DNA of 64,000 nucleotides. It comes from Paracoccaceae bacterium. GTDB lineage: Bacteria > Pseudomonadota > Alphaproteobacteria > Rhodobacterales > Rhodobacteraceae. Positions within the stretch are counted from its first letter, which is position 1. Each line of letters begins with the position of its first letter. The notes below the pieces were generated by a model that was not told the DNA's origin, ran no database searches, and saw only the letters and a program-made list of their open reading frames with translations. Position numbers and translations under genes: made by a program. The DNA is taken from positions 115,108 through 179,107 of the forward strand of contig WRPH01000008.1 of NCBI GenBank assembly GCA_009773375.1, given 5' to 3'. This document shows positions 50,226 to 60,321 of this stretch, piece after piece.

Positions 50226-52177
50226 GACGCACGCCGCGGGATACCGAAGCCACCTCGCGCAGCGTCACCCGCCGGGCGCTGGTAATGGGCGGCGGCATGG
50301 CGGCCATGGTCGCCGCCTTGGGCGCGCGGATGCGGTTTCTGGGTGTCGAACAGGCCGACGAATTCCGCCTGCTGGCCGAGGAAAACCGCATCAACATCCG
50401 GCTGATCCCGCCCGCGCGCGGGCTTATTCAGGATCGCAACGGCAAGCTGATTGCCGGCAACGAACAGAATTACCGCGTGGTGATCACCCGCGAAAATGCC
50501 GGCAAGACCGATGAAGACGTGCAGCAGGTGCTGAACCGGCTGAGCCATATCATTCCGATGACCGCCGAAGACCTCAGCGACGCGTTGAAGGCGTTGAAGC
50601 GCAACTCTGCATTCGTGCCGATCACCGTGGCGGATCGGGTCAGCTGGGACGATTTCTCGAAGATCGCCGTCAACGCCCCGGCCCTGCCCGGCGTCACGCC
50701 AGAGGTGGGGCTGAGCCGCGTCTACCCGCGGGATAGCGATTTCGCCCATATCGTCGGCTATGTCGGGCCAGTGTCGGAAAAGGATCTGGCCGGACTGGAA
50801 AATCCCGACCCGCTGCTGCGTATCCCGAAATTCCAGATCGGCAAGATCGGCGTGGAAAAGTGGATGGAAGACACCCTGCGGGGCAGCGCGGGCACCAAAC
50901 GTATCGAGGTGAACGCCGTCGGCCGCGTCATGCGCGAGCTGGACCGCGAAGAAGGCGTCAAGGGCAAGGACTTGCGCCTGACCATAGATGCCGATGTGCA
51001 GAACTTCGTGCAGGCGCGTCTGGGCGACGAAAGTGCCGCCTGCGTGGTGATCGAGGTCAACACCGGCGATATCATCGCTGCCGTGTCCTCGCCGTCGTTC
51101 GACCCCAACCTGTTCGTGCGCGGCATCAGCCAGACCGATTACAGCACGCTGACCGAGCACGACCACCGCCCCTTGGCCAACAAGGTCGTGCAAGGCGCCT
51201 ACCCGCCCGGATCGACTTTCAAGATGGTCACCGCGCTGGCTGCGTTGGAGGCGGGCGCGGTAGATGTGAACACCTCCGTCCGCTGCCCCGGCTATCTGGA
51301 GGTGGGTGGCCGCAAGTTTCACTGCTGGAAGCGTGGCGGCCATGGCAAGGTAGACCTGCAACGCTCCTTGGCCGAAAGCTGTGACGTTTACTTTTACGAT
51401 ACCGCGATGAAGGTCGGCATCGACAAGATCGCCGAAATGGGTCGCAAGCTGGGGCTGGGTCAGCGCCATGATCTGCCAATGTCAGCCATCACCGAAGGCA
51501 GCATGCCTGACAAGGCGTGGAAGCGGGAAAAGCACAAGGCCGAATGGGTAATCGGGGACACCATCAACGCGTCGATCGGACAGGGCTTTGTGCTGACCTC
51601 GCCACTGCAACTTGCGGTGATGACGGCGCGGATTGCCAGCGGCAAGATGGTCGCCCCCCGCATCATCCACTCCATCAACGACCAGCCGGTCGATATTGCC
51701 CCCGCCGAAAGTCTGGGGCTGGAAGGCTCGAAACTGCGCGCGGTGCAGATGGGCATGTTCGAGGTGATGAACGGCGCGAATGGCACCGCAAAATCCTCGC
51801 GCATCGTCGATGAGACAATGCGGATGTGCGGCAAGACCGGCACAGCGCAAGTGCGCAACATCTCGACCGCAGAACGCGATACCGGCGTGGTGTCGAATGA
51901 CAGGCTGCCGTGGAAGCAGCGCGATCATGCACTGTTTGTCGGTTTTGCCCCGGCGGATAATCCGCGTTATGCGGTGTCGGTGGTGGTCGAACATGGCGGC
52001 GGTGGCTCTACGGTAGCCGCGCCGATTGCCCGCGATGCGCTGTTGCGCGCCCTGACCGGCACGCTGCCACCGCTGACGGCCTACCCGGCCGATCAACGTG
52101 GCCGGATGGAAACCCTGCTGAACGCGCTGCAACTGCGCCTGCCCGATGGCTCGCAACCCGCACCGTCGAAAGTGTGA
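50222..52177 (+). CDS. mrdA: Penicillin-binding protein 2
   Basis: AYPPGSTFKMVTALAALEAG (SxxK); KTGTAQ. Confidence 0.96.
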   Translation: MRRTPRDTEATSRSVTRRALVMGGGMAAMVAALGARMRFLGVEQADEFRLLAEENRINIRLIPPARGLIQDRNGKLIAGNEQNYRVVITRENAGKTDEDVQQVLNRLSHIIPMTAEDLSDALKALKRNSAFVPITVADRVSWDDFSKIAVNAPALPGVTPEVGLSRVYPRDSDFAHIVGYVGPVSEKDLAGLENPDPLLRIPKFQIGKIGVEKWMEDTLRGSAGTKRIEVNAVGRVMRELDREEGVKGKDLRLTIDADVQNFVQARLGDESAACVVIEVNTGDIIAAVSSPSFDPNLFVRGISQTDYSTLTEHDHRPLANKVVQGAYPPGSTFKMVTALAALEAGAVDVNTSVRCPGYLEVGGRKFHCWKRGGHGKVDLQRSLAESCDVYFYDTAMKVGIDKIAEMGRKLGLGQRHDLPMSAITEGSMPDKAWKREKHKAEWVIGDTINASIGQGFVLTSPLQLAVMTARIASGKMVAPRIIHSINDQPVDIAPAESLGLEGSKLRAVQMGMFEVMNGANGTAKSSRIVDETMRMCGKTGTAQVRNISTAERDTGVVSNDRLPWKQRDHALFVGFAPADNPRYAVSVVVEHGGGGSTVAAPIARDALLRALTGTLPPLTAYPADQRGRMETLLNALQLRLPDGSQPAPSKV

Positions 52178-52184
52178 GGCAGAG

Positions 52185-53324
52185 ATGAGTTTTCTGGAAT
52201 ATCGCCTTAAACTGGCCCCCAGCGGCATCGCCAAGGTGTTCTACATCAACTGGGCGCTTATTCTGGTGCTGACCGCCATCGCCGCCATCGGCTGGCTGAT
52301 GCTGTATTCCATCGCAGGCGGCGAGATGGACACTTGGGCGCTGCCGCAGATCAAGCGCTTTGGCATGGGGCTGGCGCTCTTGTTCGTCGTGGCCTTCGTG
52401 CCGATCTGGTTCTGGCGCTCCATGTCGGGCGCGGCCTATCTGGTGGCAATGATCCTGCTGCTGGTCGTCGAGTTTTTCGGCACCGTCGGCATGGGCGCGC
52501 AACGCTGGATCGATCTTGGCTTCATGCGCCTGCAACCGTCCGAGTTGATGAAGGTCACGCTGGTGATGATGCTGGCGGCCTATTACGACTGGCTGGACGA
52601 CAAGAAAGTCAGCCGCCCGCTCTGGGTGCTGATCCCGGTGTTGTTGATCGTGGCACCGACGATTCTGGTGCTGATGCAACCCAACCTTGGCACTTCGGTG
52701 ATGCTGATCATGGCGGGCGGGGCGGTAATGTTCGCCGCCGGGGTATCGCTCTGGTATTTCGGCGTGGTGGCGGCAGGTGGCGGCGGCACGGTGGCGGCGG
52801 TGATCTTTTCCGAAGGCACGCCGTGGCAATTGCTGCACGATTATCAGTACAAGCGCATCCACACTTTCCTTGACCCCTCCGCCGACCCGCTGGGTGCGGG
52901 CTACAATATCATTCAGGCAAAAATCGCGCTGGGGTCTGGTGGTTGGGCGGGCAAAGGCTTCATGCAGGGCACGCAAAGCCGCCTGAACTTTCTGCCAGAA
53001 AAACACACCGACTTCATCTTCACCACCTTGGGGGAAGAGTTCGGCTTCATCGGCGCGATCTCACTGCTGGCGCTTTATACGCTGGTGCTGGTATTCTGCA
53101 TCTTCGCGGCAGTCCAGAACAAGGATCGCTTCAGCCAATTGCTGATCATCGGGGTGGCGGTGAACTTCTTCCTCTATATCGCGGTAAACCTGTCGATGGT
53201 GATGGGCATGGCGCCGGTGGTCGGTGTGCCGCTGCCGCTGCTGTCTTACGGCGGTTCGGCGACGCTGGTGATCTTGCTGGCCTTTGGTCTGGTGCAAAGC
53301 GCAATTGTCCATCGGCCCCGCTGA
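52185..53324 (+). CDS. rodA: Rod shape-determining protein RodA (SEDS)
   Basis: GAQRWIDLGFMRLQPSELMKVTLVMMLA; MAPVVGVPLPLLSYGGSATL. Confidence 0.96.
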   Translation: MSFLEYRLKLAPSGIAKVFYINWALILVLTAIAAIGWLMLYSIAGGEMDTWALPQIKRFGMGLALLFVVAFVPIWFWRSMSGAAYLVAMILLLVVEFFGTVGMGAQRWIDLGFMRLQPSELMKVTLVMMLAAYYDWLDDKKVSRPLWVLIPVLLIVAPTILVLMQPNLGTSVMLIMAGGAVMFAAGVSLWYFGVVAAGGGGTVAAVIFSEGTPWQLLHDYQYKRIHTFLDPSADPLGAGYNIIQAKIALGSGGWAGKGFMQGTQSRLNFLPEKHTDFIFTTLGEEFGFIGAISLLALYTLVLVFCIFAAVQNKDRFSQLLIIGVAVNFFLYIAVNLSMVMGMAPVVGVPLPLLSYGGSATLVILLAFGLVQSAIVHRPR

Positions 53325-53466
53325 AAGGGGCGCGCTGAACATGGCGCTTTTGGCTCTGACCCGCGCGGTGCAGGGTCTCGCGGAATAAAGGCGGCCTCGC
53401 TGGCGTCCCACGCCTTGCAGGCCATGATCCGGGCGCATAGGCTACGGCGAAAATCAGGAGCCTGCG

Positions 53467-54399
53467 ATGCCTTTGACCGTGTTTTTCTCGGCCCCCGCTG
53501 TATGGGATGAATACCACGATCTGCTGCCCGCACTGCTAGCCGAAGCCGGAATTGACGCCTTGGTGCTGACAGAAGCCCCGGACCCGGAAGCGGTCGATTA
53601 TATCATCTACGCCCCCTCTGCGCCCTTGCAGGATTTCACCCCCTACATCCGCTGCAAAGCGGTGCTGAGCCTTTGGGCCGGGGTCGAGCGCATCGTCGGC
53701 AATGCCACCCTGACTCAGCCCCTGTGCCGGATGGTCGATACCGGGCTGACCGAGGGCATGGTGGAATGGGTGGTCGGCCATAGCCTGCGGCATCATCTGG
53801 GGATGGACCGGCATATCGTCAATCCGGGCCATGTCTGGGAGGCCACCTGCCCGCCCTTGGCGCGCGAACGCCGGGTGGCGATGCTGGGCATGGGCGCGCT
53901 TGGCACCGCCTGCGCGCAGGCTTTGGCCGGGTTGAATTTCGATGTCGTAGGCTGGAGCCGCAGCGAAAAATCCGTACCGGGAATCAAGTGCCTGCATGGC
54001 GAAACCGGGCTGGAGACGGCATTGCGCAGCGCCGATATCGTGGTGACTTTGCTGCCAAAGACGCCCGAAACCGAAAACCTGCTGGATGCGCAGCGGCTGG
54101 CATGGCTGAAACCCGGTGCCGTCATTCTGAACCCCGGACGCGGCGCTTTGATCGACGATACGGCGCTGCTGGCGGCGCTGGACGCAGGCCGGGTTGGCCA
54201 CGCCACGCTGGATGTGTTCCGGGTGGAGCCCTTGCCGCAGGACCACCCCTATTGGACGCATCCAAAAGTCACGGTAACACCACATATCGCCGCCGACACG
54301 CGGGCAACCGGGGCAGCCAAGGTGCTGGTGGAAAACATCCGCCGTGGTGAGGCCGCAGAGCCGTTCCTGCATCTGGTCGACAGGACGCGCGGCTACTGA
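53467..54399 (+). CDS. ghrA: Glyoxylate/hydroxypyruvate reductase A-like dehydrogenase
   Basis: VAMLGMGALGTACAQALAGLNFDVVGWSRS; LNPGRGALIDDTAL; 2-hydroxyacid dehydrogenase. Confidence 0.85.
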   Translation: MPLTVFFSAPAVWDEYHDLLPALLAEAGIDALVLTEAPDPEAVDYIIYAPSAPLQDFTPYIRCKAVLSLWAGVERIVGNATLTQPLCRMVDTGLTEGMVEWVVGHSLRHHLGMDRHIVNPGHVWEATCPPLARERRVAMLGMGALGTACAQALAGLNFDVVGWSRSEKSVPGIKCLHGETGLETALRSADIVVTLLPKTPETENLLDAQRLAWLKPGAVILNPGRGALIDDTALLAALDAGRVGHATLDVFRVEPLPQDHPYWTHPKVTVTPHIAADTRATGAAKVLVENIRRGEAAEPFLHLVDRTRGY

Positions 54400-54430
54400 C
54401 AAGATCACCGCATCTGGAAAATTCTGCCCA

Positions 54431-54473
54431 CGATTTTTACAAAAATCGGCGCAAAAATTTTCGAAAATTTTTG
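54431..54473. repeat. Two adjacent AT-rich perfect palindromes
   Basis: CGATTTTT-AC-AAAAATCG (54431-54448) and CAAAAATTTTCGAAAATTTTTG (54452-54473, exact 22-nt palindrome). Confidence 0.85.
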
Positions 54474-54552
54474 ATGCCCGGTACCAAGGTCGGGAATGGA
54501 ACAGACCTGCCGCGCCTGAATCGCGAGGCTGCGCGGAAAACAGGGGCTGGCA

Positions 54553-55413
54553 ATGAAATATACAACAGGGGCGGCCCTGATCTTTCTGGCCGGGGTGCTG
54601 TGGTCGGTTCAGGGCCTGATCATCCGCAATATCCACGAGGCCGGGTCATGGGCGGTACTGGTGTGGCGATCGGTCGGGGTACTGCCGGTCTTGCTGATCT
54701 GGCTGGGATTGCAGGGCCGGGTGTGGCCGCAGATCCGTTCCGTCGGCACACCGGGCATTTTGGGCGGCCTGGGCTTGGTGATGGCGTTTTCGGGCGCAAT
54801 CTACGCGTTTCAGACCACCACCGTTGCCAATGCGGTGCTGCTGTTTTCGGCCTCGCCATTCTTTGCGGCCATTCTGGGCCGCGTGCTGCTGCGCGAGCAT
54901 GTCTCAGCGCTGACGTGGTTTGCCATTGGTCTTGCAGCCTTGGGTATTCTGGTGATGGTCGGCGGTGGCCTGGCTGGTGGCGCGCTCGATGGCAATATCG
55001 CCGCACTGCTGTCGGCGCTTGGCTTTGCGATTTTCACCGTGACACTACGCTGGGGCAAACTGGCAAACATGCTGCCAGCCGTGGTGCTGGGCGGGGTGTT
55101 CTCGGTGCTGGCAGGTGTCGGGGCCGGGTTGATCTTGCAGCAGCCCTTGCTGGTACCAATCAACGAAATTGTCATTGCGGCAGCGATGGGCGCGGTGACG
55201 CTGACCGGTGGCATGCTGCTTTACACCATGGGAAGCCGTGTGGTGCCGGCAGCACAGGCAACGCTGATCTCGTTGGTCGAGGTGTTGCTGGCCCCGCTCT
55301 GGGTCTGGCTGGTCTTGGGTGAAACCGTGTCACAAGGCACCCTGATCGGCGGCGCGGTGTTGCTGGCGGCGGTGCTGCTGAATGCCTATGGCGGCCGCGT
55401 GCAGCGGGCGTAA
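54553..55413 (+). CDS. EamA/DMT family transporter
   Basis: Ten-TM pattern; GALIFLAGVLWSVQGLIIRN; SLVEVLLAPLWVWLVLGE. Confidence 0.9.
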   Translation: MKYTTGAALIFLAGVLWSVQGLIIRNIHEAGSWAVLVWRSVGVLPVLLIWLGLQGRVWPQIRSVGTPGILGGLGLVMAFSGAIYAFQTTTVANAVLLFSASPFFAAILGRVLLREHVSALTWFAIGLAALGILVMVGGGLAGGALDGNIAALLSALGFAIFTVTLRWGKLANMLPAVVLGGVFSVLAGVGAGLILQQPLLVPINEIVIAAAMGAVTLTGGMLLYTMGSRVVPAAQATLISLVEVLLAPLWVWLVLGETVSQGTLIGGAVLLAAVLLNAYGGRVQRA

Positions 55414-55422
55414 GGAGGCTAG

Positions 55423-55520
55423 AGCGTGTCAGATTCTGACAGAAAACAGCTGCATCGAAAAACGCGTTCGAGCGTAAGCGAGAGGCAGCGATTTTCAATG
55501 CAGTCTAAATCTGCCACGCT
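55423..55520. repeat. 98-bp imperfect inverted-repeat (MITE/REP-like) element
   Basis: Starts AGCGTGTCAGATTCTGACAG, ends (reverse complement) AGCGTGGCAGATTTAGACTG; arms continue TGCATcGAAAA / TGCATtGAAAA. Confidence 0.8.
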
Positions 55521-55568
55521 TTGCCCCCCTGCCGGGTTTGCACCCCGGTTTGCGCGAGGCACACCGGT

Positions 55569-55597
55569 ACCCCCAGAGTATTTTCGCCAAGATGAAG
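55569..55597 (+). repeat. GCCAAGATGAA element tail, copy E
   Basis: tacccccagagtattttcgccaagatgaag. Confidence 0.85.
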
Positions 55598-55613
55598 CCA
55601 ATTCGGCCCAATC

Positions 55614-56486
55614 TTAGCGGTGCCTGCGGAAAAACCGTGTGCGGGCATACAGCCCTTCAAGCCGCTTCATCCGGCCTTCGGTGACACTCCAGGTCAGATC
55701 CTGCACCGCCGTCAGCAGGGTTTCCACCAGCACCATCAGCGTGACATTGCTGTCCCAGGCCGAGGGCGCTTCGATGTGACAGGCCAGGGTGTGGCGCGCG
55801 TGCGTGGCGGCGGGCGACACCCAGCGATCGGTGATCAGCACGATCTCGGCCCCCTGTTCTTTCGCCATTTCCGCCACTTGCAGCACGGCGTTTTCATAGC
55901 GGCGGATGTCGAACACCACCAGCACATCGCCGGGTTTCATATCCAGCAAGGCAGGCGGCCACGTCGAGGAACTATCCGACAGCAGCGTCACTTCCGGGCG
56001 AACGATCATCATCAGCGAGGTGAAATAATCCGCCATCGAATGGGTAATCCGCCCCCCCATCGCAAAAACATGCCGCTGCGGGTCGGCCAGCAGCGCGGCG
56101 GTTGCATCAAACTCGGCATGGTCGATCTGACCCAGCGTGGCTTGCAGGTTGGACACCACCGCATCGGCAAAGCGGTTCAGGATGTGGGTATCAGGCACCC
56201 CACCTGCCCAGCGATCATGCTTGGTCAGTGGCGAGACCAGCATCGCCTCGACCTCGCCGCGCAAGTTGTTCTGGAAATCAGGATAGCCTTTGTAGCCCAG
56301 CTTTTGTGCCAGCCGCACCACTGTAGGCGTCGAGACGGACGCCGCCTTGGCCAGAATGGTGATCGAGCCAAGCGCCGCGACTGGGTAATGCGACAGGATA
56401 TGCGTGGCCAACTGTCGCTCTGCCCGTGTCAGATCGGGCAAGGCGGCGCGGAGTTGATCGTCAAGCGTCAGACTGGTTCCCATCAT
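55614..56486 (-). CDS. MurR/RpiR family transcriptional regulator
   Basis: N-terminal HTH (LAKAASVSTPTVVRLAQKLGYKGYPDFQNNL) plus SIS-like domain. Confidence 0.92.
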   Translation of the reverse strand: MMGTSLTLDDQLRAALPDLTRAERQLATHILSHYPVAALGSITILAKAASVSTPTVVRLAQKLGYKGYPDFQNNLRGEVEAMLVSPLTKHDRWAGGVPDTHILNRFADAVVSNLQATLGQIDHAEFDATAALLADPQRHVFAMGGRITHSMADYFTSLMMIVRPEVTLLSDSSSTWPPALLDMKPGDVLVVFDIRRYENAVLQVAEMAKEQGAEIVLITDRWVSPAATHARHTLACHIEAPSAWDSNVTLMVLVETLLTAVQDLTWSVTEGRMKRLEGLYARTRFFRRHR

Positions 56487-56626
56487 GCCCCCCCGTTCGC
56501 GGTCAGGGTAGCGCAGATTGTCGCATTTGGAAAAGATTGTATCAGCGGGGCGCGCAAAGAAACATTCTTGACAGAAGCAGACCAAACAGGGAGCCTTTCC
56601 CGAAATCAGGGAGATGACTCGTTGCC

Positions 56627-57415
56627 ATGCGAGCAACAGCAAAAACCAATCCGGCGACATGCTTTCCGCCTGTGATCGAGAATGAAGCGGCGACAGGCCG
56701 GTTCATTCTGGTTTGCGAGCATGCCTCGCACATGATCCCGCCGCGCTGGGGTGATCTGGGGCTGACCGAAGCGCAGCAGCTTGCCCATATCGCCTGGGAC
56801 CCCGGCGCTTTGGAGGTGGCACGCGGGCTGTCGCGGCGGCTGGATGCGGTGTTGATCCATGCGCCGGTCAGCCGCTTGGTTTACGACTGCAACCGCGCAC
56901 CTGACATGGCGGGGGCGATGCCTGCGCGCTCGGAAGTGCATGACATTCCCGGCAATACCGATATTTCGCCCGCCGAACGTCTGGCCCGCACCGAGGCGAT
57001 TTATCTGCCGTGGACAGAAGGCCTGCACGGCCTGATCGCACGCCGGATCGCCTTGGGGCTGCGTCCGGTGATCGTGACGATTCATTCTTTCACGCCGGTC
57101 TTTAATGGTAAACCGCGCCGGGTCGAATTTGGCGTGATCAACGATGCCGATGCCGCGCTGCCGGTGGCGATCCTGAACGCCGCACGCAAACTGACCCGGC
57201 TGCAGGCCGAGCTGAACGCGCCCTATTCGGCGAAGGATGATGTGACCCACACCTTGCGGGTGCAGGCGACGCCCTACGGATTACCCAACGCCATGCTGGA
57301 AATCCGCAATGACCTGATCGCCACCGCCGAAGCCGCCGACGCGATGGCCGACCAGCTCGCTCCGGTTCTGAATATGGGTTTGGTGGAGATACAGAAACAA
57401 GCCAAGGCCAGTTGA
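56627..57415 (+). CDS. N-formylglutamate amidohydrolase family protein
   Basis: FILVCEHASHMIPPRWGDLGL; HAPVSRLVYDCNRAP; VIVTIHSFTPVFNG. Confidence 0.9.
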   Translation: MRATAKTNPATCFPPVIENEAATGRFILVCEHASHMIPPRWGDLGLTEAQQLAHIAWDPGALEVARGLSRRLDAVLIHAPVSRLVYDCNRAPDMAGAMPARSEVHDIPGNTDISPAERLARTEAIYLPWTEGLHGLIARRIALGLRPVIVTIHSFTPVFNGKPRRVEFGVINDADAALPVAILNAARKLTRLQAELNAPYSAKDDVTHTLRVQATPYGLPNAMLEIRNDLIATAEAADAMADQLAPVLNMGLVEIQKQAKAS

Positions 57416-57514
57416 CGACGTCTTGAAGGTTTTCCTGCGGGGGGCGGTTGCGTTCCCCGATCCTGACATAAGACCCCGCAAAGCTTGGGGACATCAACAG
57501 TGGAGATCCCGGAT

Positions 57515-58879
57515 ATGCCCGGCAATATGACCCTTTCCGACCTGAAGGCCGCCGTGAAGGCTGGCGAAATTGATACCGTTCTGGTGGCTGGCATCGACAT
57601 GCAGGGCCGCCTGATGGGCAAGCGCTTTCATGCGCAATTCTTCTGTGATGGCGGCTGGGAGGAAACCCACTGCTGCAACTACCTGCTGGCCGTCGATATG
57701 GAAATGAACACAGTTCAGGGTTACAAATCCTCGAACTGGCAGACCGGCTATGGCGATTACATCCTGAAAACCGACATGAGCACGCTGCGCCGGGTGCCGT
57801 GGCTGGAAGGCACCGCGCTGGTTCTGGGCGACACGCTCGACCATCACCACAACCCGGTGCCGCATGCACCGCGCAATATCCTGAAACGTCAGGTCGAACG
57901 CGCCCGCGCCATGGGCTTTGAGCCGATGATGGCAACCGAGCTGGAATTCTATCTGTTTGAAAACAGCTATGAATCTCTGCGCGACAGCAATTTCACCGGG
58001 TTAAAGCCCGTCAGCGCCTACAACGAGGATTACCACATCTTCCAGACCACCAAGGAAGAAGAGGTAATGCGGGCCGTGCGCAACGGGCTTTATGGTGCCG
58101 GCATCCCGATCGAAAACTCCAAGGGCGAGGCGGATGCCGGGCAGGAAGAGGTCAACTACCGCTACTCCGACGCGCTGGATACCGCCGACAACCACACCAT
58201 CGTCAAGCACGGCATCAAGGAAATCGCCTGGACCAAAGGCAAATCCGCGACCTTCATGGCGAAATATGATCACCGCAAGGCCGGGTCTTCCAGCCATTGC
58301 CACCAGTCGTTGTGGACCAAAGACGGCAAGCCCGCGTTCTTTGATGACAAAGACACCCACGGCATGAGCCAGCTTATGAAGCACTACATCGCGGGGCAAC
58401 TGGCCTATGCCCGCGAAATGACGGTGTTTCTGGCACCCTATGTCAACAGCTACAAGCGCTTCACCGTGGGGATGTTTGCCCCGACCAAGGCGGTCTGGTC
58501 GGCCGACAACCGCACCGCAGGCTTCCGGGTCTGTGGGGAGCATACCAAGGCGATCCGGGTGGAATGTCGCATTCCAGGTTCCGATGTGAACCCCTATCTG
58601 ACCTGTGCGGCGTTGCTCGCGGCCGGGCTGGACGGGATCGAACAGAAGATGGAGCTGGAGCCTGAAATGGTTGGCGACATGTATGCGGCGGGCAATGTGC
58701 GCGAAATCCCGCATAACCTGCGCGAGGCGGCGGATTTGCTGAACACCTCTGCAATGTATCGCCGCGCCTTTGGCGATGATGTGGTGGACCACTACCACCA
58801 CGCCGCCCAGTGGGAAATCTCGGAAACCGACCGCGTTGTCACCGATTTCGAAATCCAGCGCCTGTTGGAACGGGCGTAA
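57515..58879 (+). CDS. Glutamine synthetase family protein (glutamylamide-synthetase-like)
   Basis: GIDMQGRLMGKRF; ATELEFYLFENSYESL; GSSSHCHQSLW; FRVCGEHTKAIRVECRIPGSDVNPYL. Confidence 0.88.
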   Translation: MPGNMTLSDLKAAVKAGEIDTVLVAGIDMQGRLMGKRFHAQFFCDGGWEETHCCNYLLAVDMEMNTVQGYKSSNWQTGYGDYILKTDMSTLRRVPWLEGTALVLGDTLDHHHNPVPHAPRNILKRQVERARAMGFEPMMATELEFYLFENSYESLRDSNFTGLKPVSAYNEDYHIFQTTKEEEVMRAVRNGLYGAGIPIENSKGEADAGQEEVNYRYSDALDTADNHTIVKHGIKEIAWTKGKSATFMAKYDHRKAGSSSHCHQSLWTKDGKPAFFDDKDTHGMSQLMKHYIAGQLAYAREMTVFLAPYVNSYKRFTVGMFAPTKAVWSADNRTAGFRVCGEHTKAIRVECRIPGSDVNPYLTCAALLAAGLDGIEQKMELEPEMVGDMYAAGNVREIPHNLREAADLLNTSAMYRRAFGDDVVDHYHHAAQWEISETDRVVTDFEIQRLLERA

Positions 58880-58887
58880 ACTTTTAC

Positions 58888-58916
58888 GGGTAGGGTGGGT
58901 GCAACCCACCCTACCC
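58888..58916. repeat. REP-like 29-bp palindrome
   Basis: GGGTAGGGTGGGT-GCA-ACCCACCCTACCC, 13-bp perfect stem, between GS-like and ALDH genes. Confidence 0.85.
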
Positions 58917-58935
58917 TTCACCAAGGACCAACACG

Positions 58936-60321
58936 ATGAAACCCATTCAACTGATTTCCCCGGTGGACGGTTCGGTCTATGCGACCCGCACGCCGCTGAC
59001 ACTGGAGGCCGCACAGGCCGCCGCCGCCCGCGCCCGCGCCGCGCAAAAGGGTTGGGCAGCAACCCCCTTGGCCGAACGCATTGCCTTGGTGAAGGCGGGT
59101 GTCGCCAACCTGAACGCCAACGCGCCGAAGATCGTCGAAGAACTGGCCTGGCAAATGGGCCGCCCGACCCGCTACGGCGGCGAATTTGGCGGCGTGAATG
59201 CCCGCACAGACTACATGTCGGAAATCGCGGCGACGACTCTGGCCCCGCAAACCATTGAAGACAGCGATAAATTCCGCCGCTATCTGGCGCGCGAAGCCGT
59301 GGGCGTGGTGTTCATCGTCGCCCCATGGAACTATCCCTACCTGACCACCATCAACACCCTGATCCCCGCCCTGATCGCTGGCAACACGGTTGTCCTGAAG
59401 CACGCCAGCCAGACCATGCTGGTCGGGGAACGTCTGGCCGAGGCGTTCCACGCCGCAGGCATCCCCGCAGACGTGTTCCAGAACGTCGTGCTGGATCACG
59501 CGACCACAGAACAGCTGATCGCGGGCCGCGCCTTCAATTTCGTCAACTTCACCGGCTCGGTTGGCGGCGGGCAGGCGATTGAGCGCGCAGCGGCGGGCAC
59601 CTTCACCGGGCTGGGGCTGGAACTGGGCGGCAAAGACCCCGGCTACGTTCGCGCCGACGCGGATCTGGACGCCGCCGTCGATACGCTGATGGATGGCGCG
59701 ATGTTCAACGCAGGCCAGTGCTGCTGCGGCATCGAGCGGATTTATGTGCATGAATCGCTCTACGATGCCTTCGTCGAAAAGGCCGTGGCTTGGGTGAAAA
59801 CCCTGAAACTCGGTAACCCATTTGACACGACAAGCACCCTCGGCCCGATGGCAAACAAGCGTTTCGCCGCCGTGGTGCGCAGCCAGATTGCCGATGCGAT
59901 CAAGGCGGGTGCGAAACCGCTGATCGACCCGGCGCTGTTCCCCGCAGATGATGGCGGCGCCTACCTTGCGCCGCAAATCCTTGTAAACGTGGATCATTCC
60001 ATGCGGGTGATGATGGAGGAATCCTTCGGCCCCGTGGTCGGCATCATGAAGGTCACGGACGACGCCGAGGCCATCGCGCTGATGAACGACAGCCCCTACG
60101 GGCTGACAGCCAGCATCTGGACCACCGATTACGACACCGCCGCCGAGATTGGCGCGCAGATCGAAACCGGCACCATCTTCATGAACCGCGCCGACTACCT
60201 TGACCCGGCGCTGTGCTGGACCGGCTGCAAGGATACCGGGCGCGGCGGCTCGCTGTCTTATCTGGGTTTCCTCTCGGTCACCCGTCCGAAATCCTACCAT
60301 CTGAAAAAGGTGCAGAAATGA
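58936..60321 (+). CDS. Aldehyde dehydrogenase family protein
   Basis: FIVAPWNYPYLTTINTLIPALIAGNTVVLKHAS; GLELGGKDPGYV; NAGQCCCGIERIYV. Confidence 0.94.
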   Translation: MKPIQLISPVDGSVYATRTPLTLEAAQAAAARARAAQKGWAATPLAERIALVKAGVANLNANAPKIVEELAWQMGRPTRYGGEFGGVNARTDYMSEIAATTLAPQTIEDSDKFRRYLAREAVGVVFIVAPWNYPYLTTINTLIPALIAGNTVVLKHASQTMLVGERLAEAFHAAGIPADVFQNVVLDHATTEQLIAGRAFNFVNFTGSVGGGQAIERAAAGTFTGLGLELGGKDPGYVRADADLDAAVDTLMDGAMFNAGQCCCGIERIYVHESLYDAFVEKAVAWVKTLKLGNPFDTTSTLGPMANKRFAAVVRSQIADAIKAGAKPLIDPALFPADDGGAYLAPQILVNVDHSMRVMMEESFGPVVGIMKVTDDAEAIALMNDSPYGLTASIWTTDYDTAAEIGAQIETGTIFMNRADYLDPALCWTGCKDTGRGGSLSYLGFLSVTRPKSYHLKKVQK

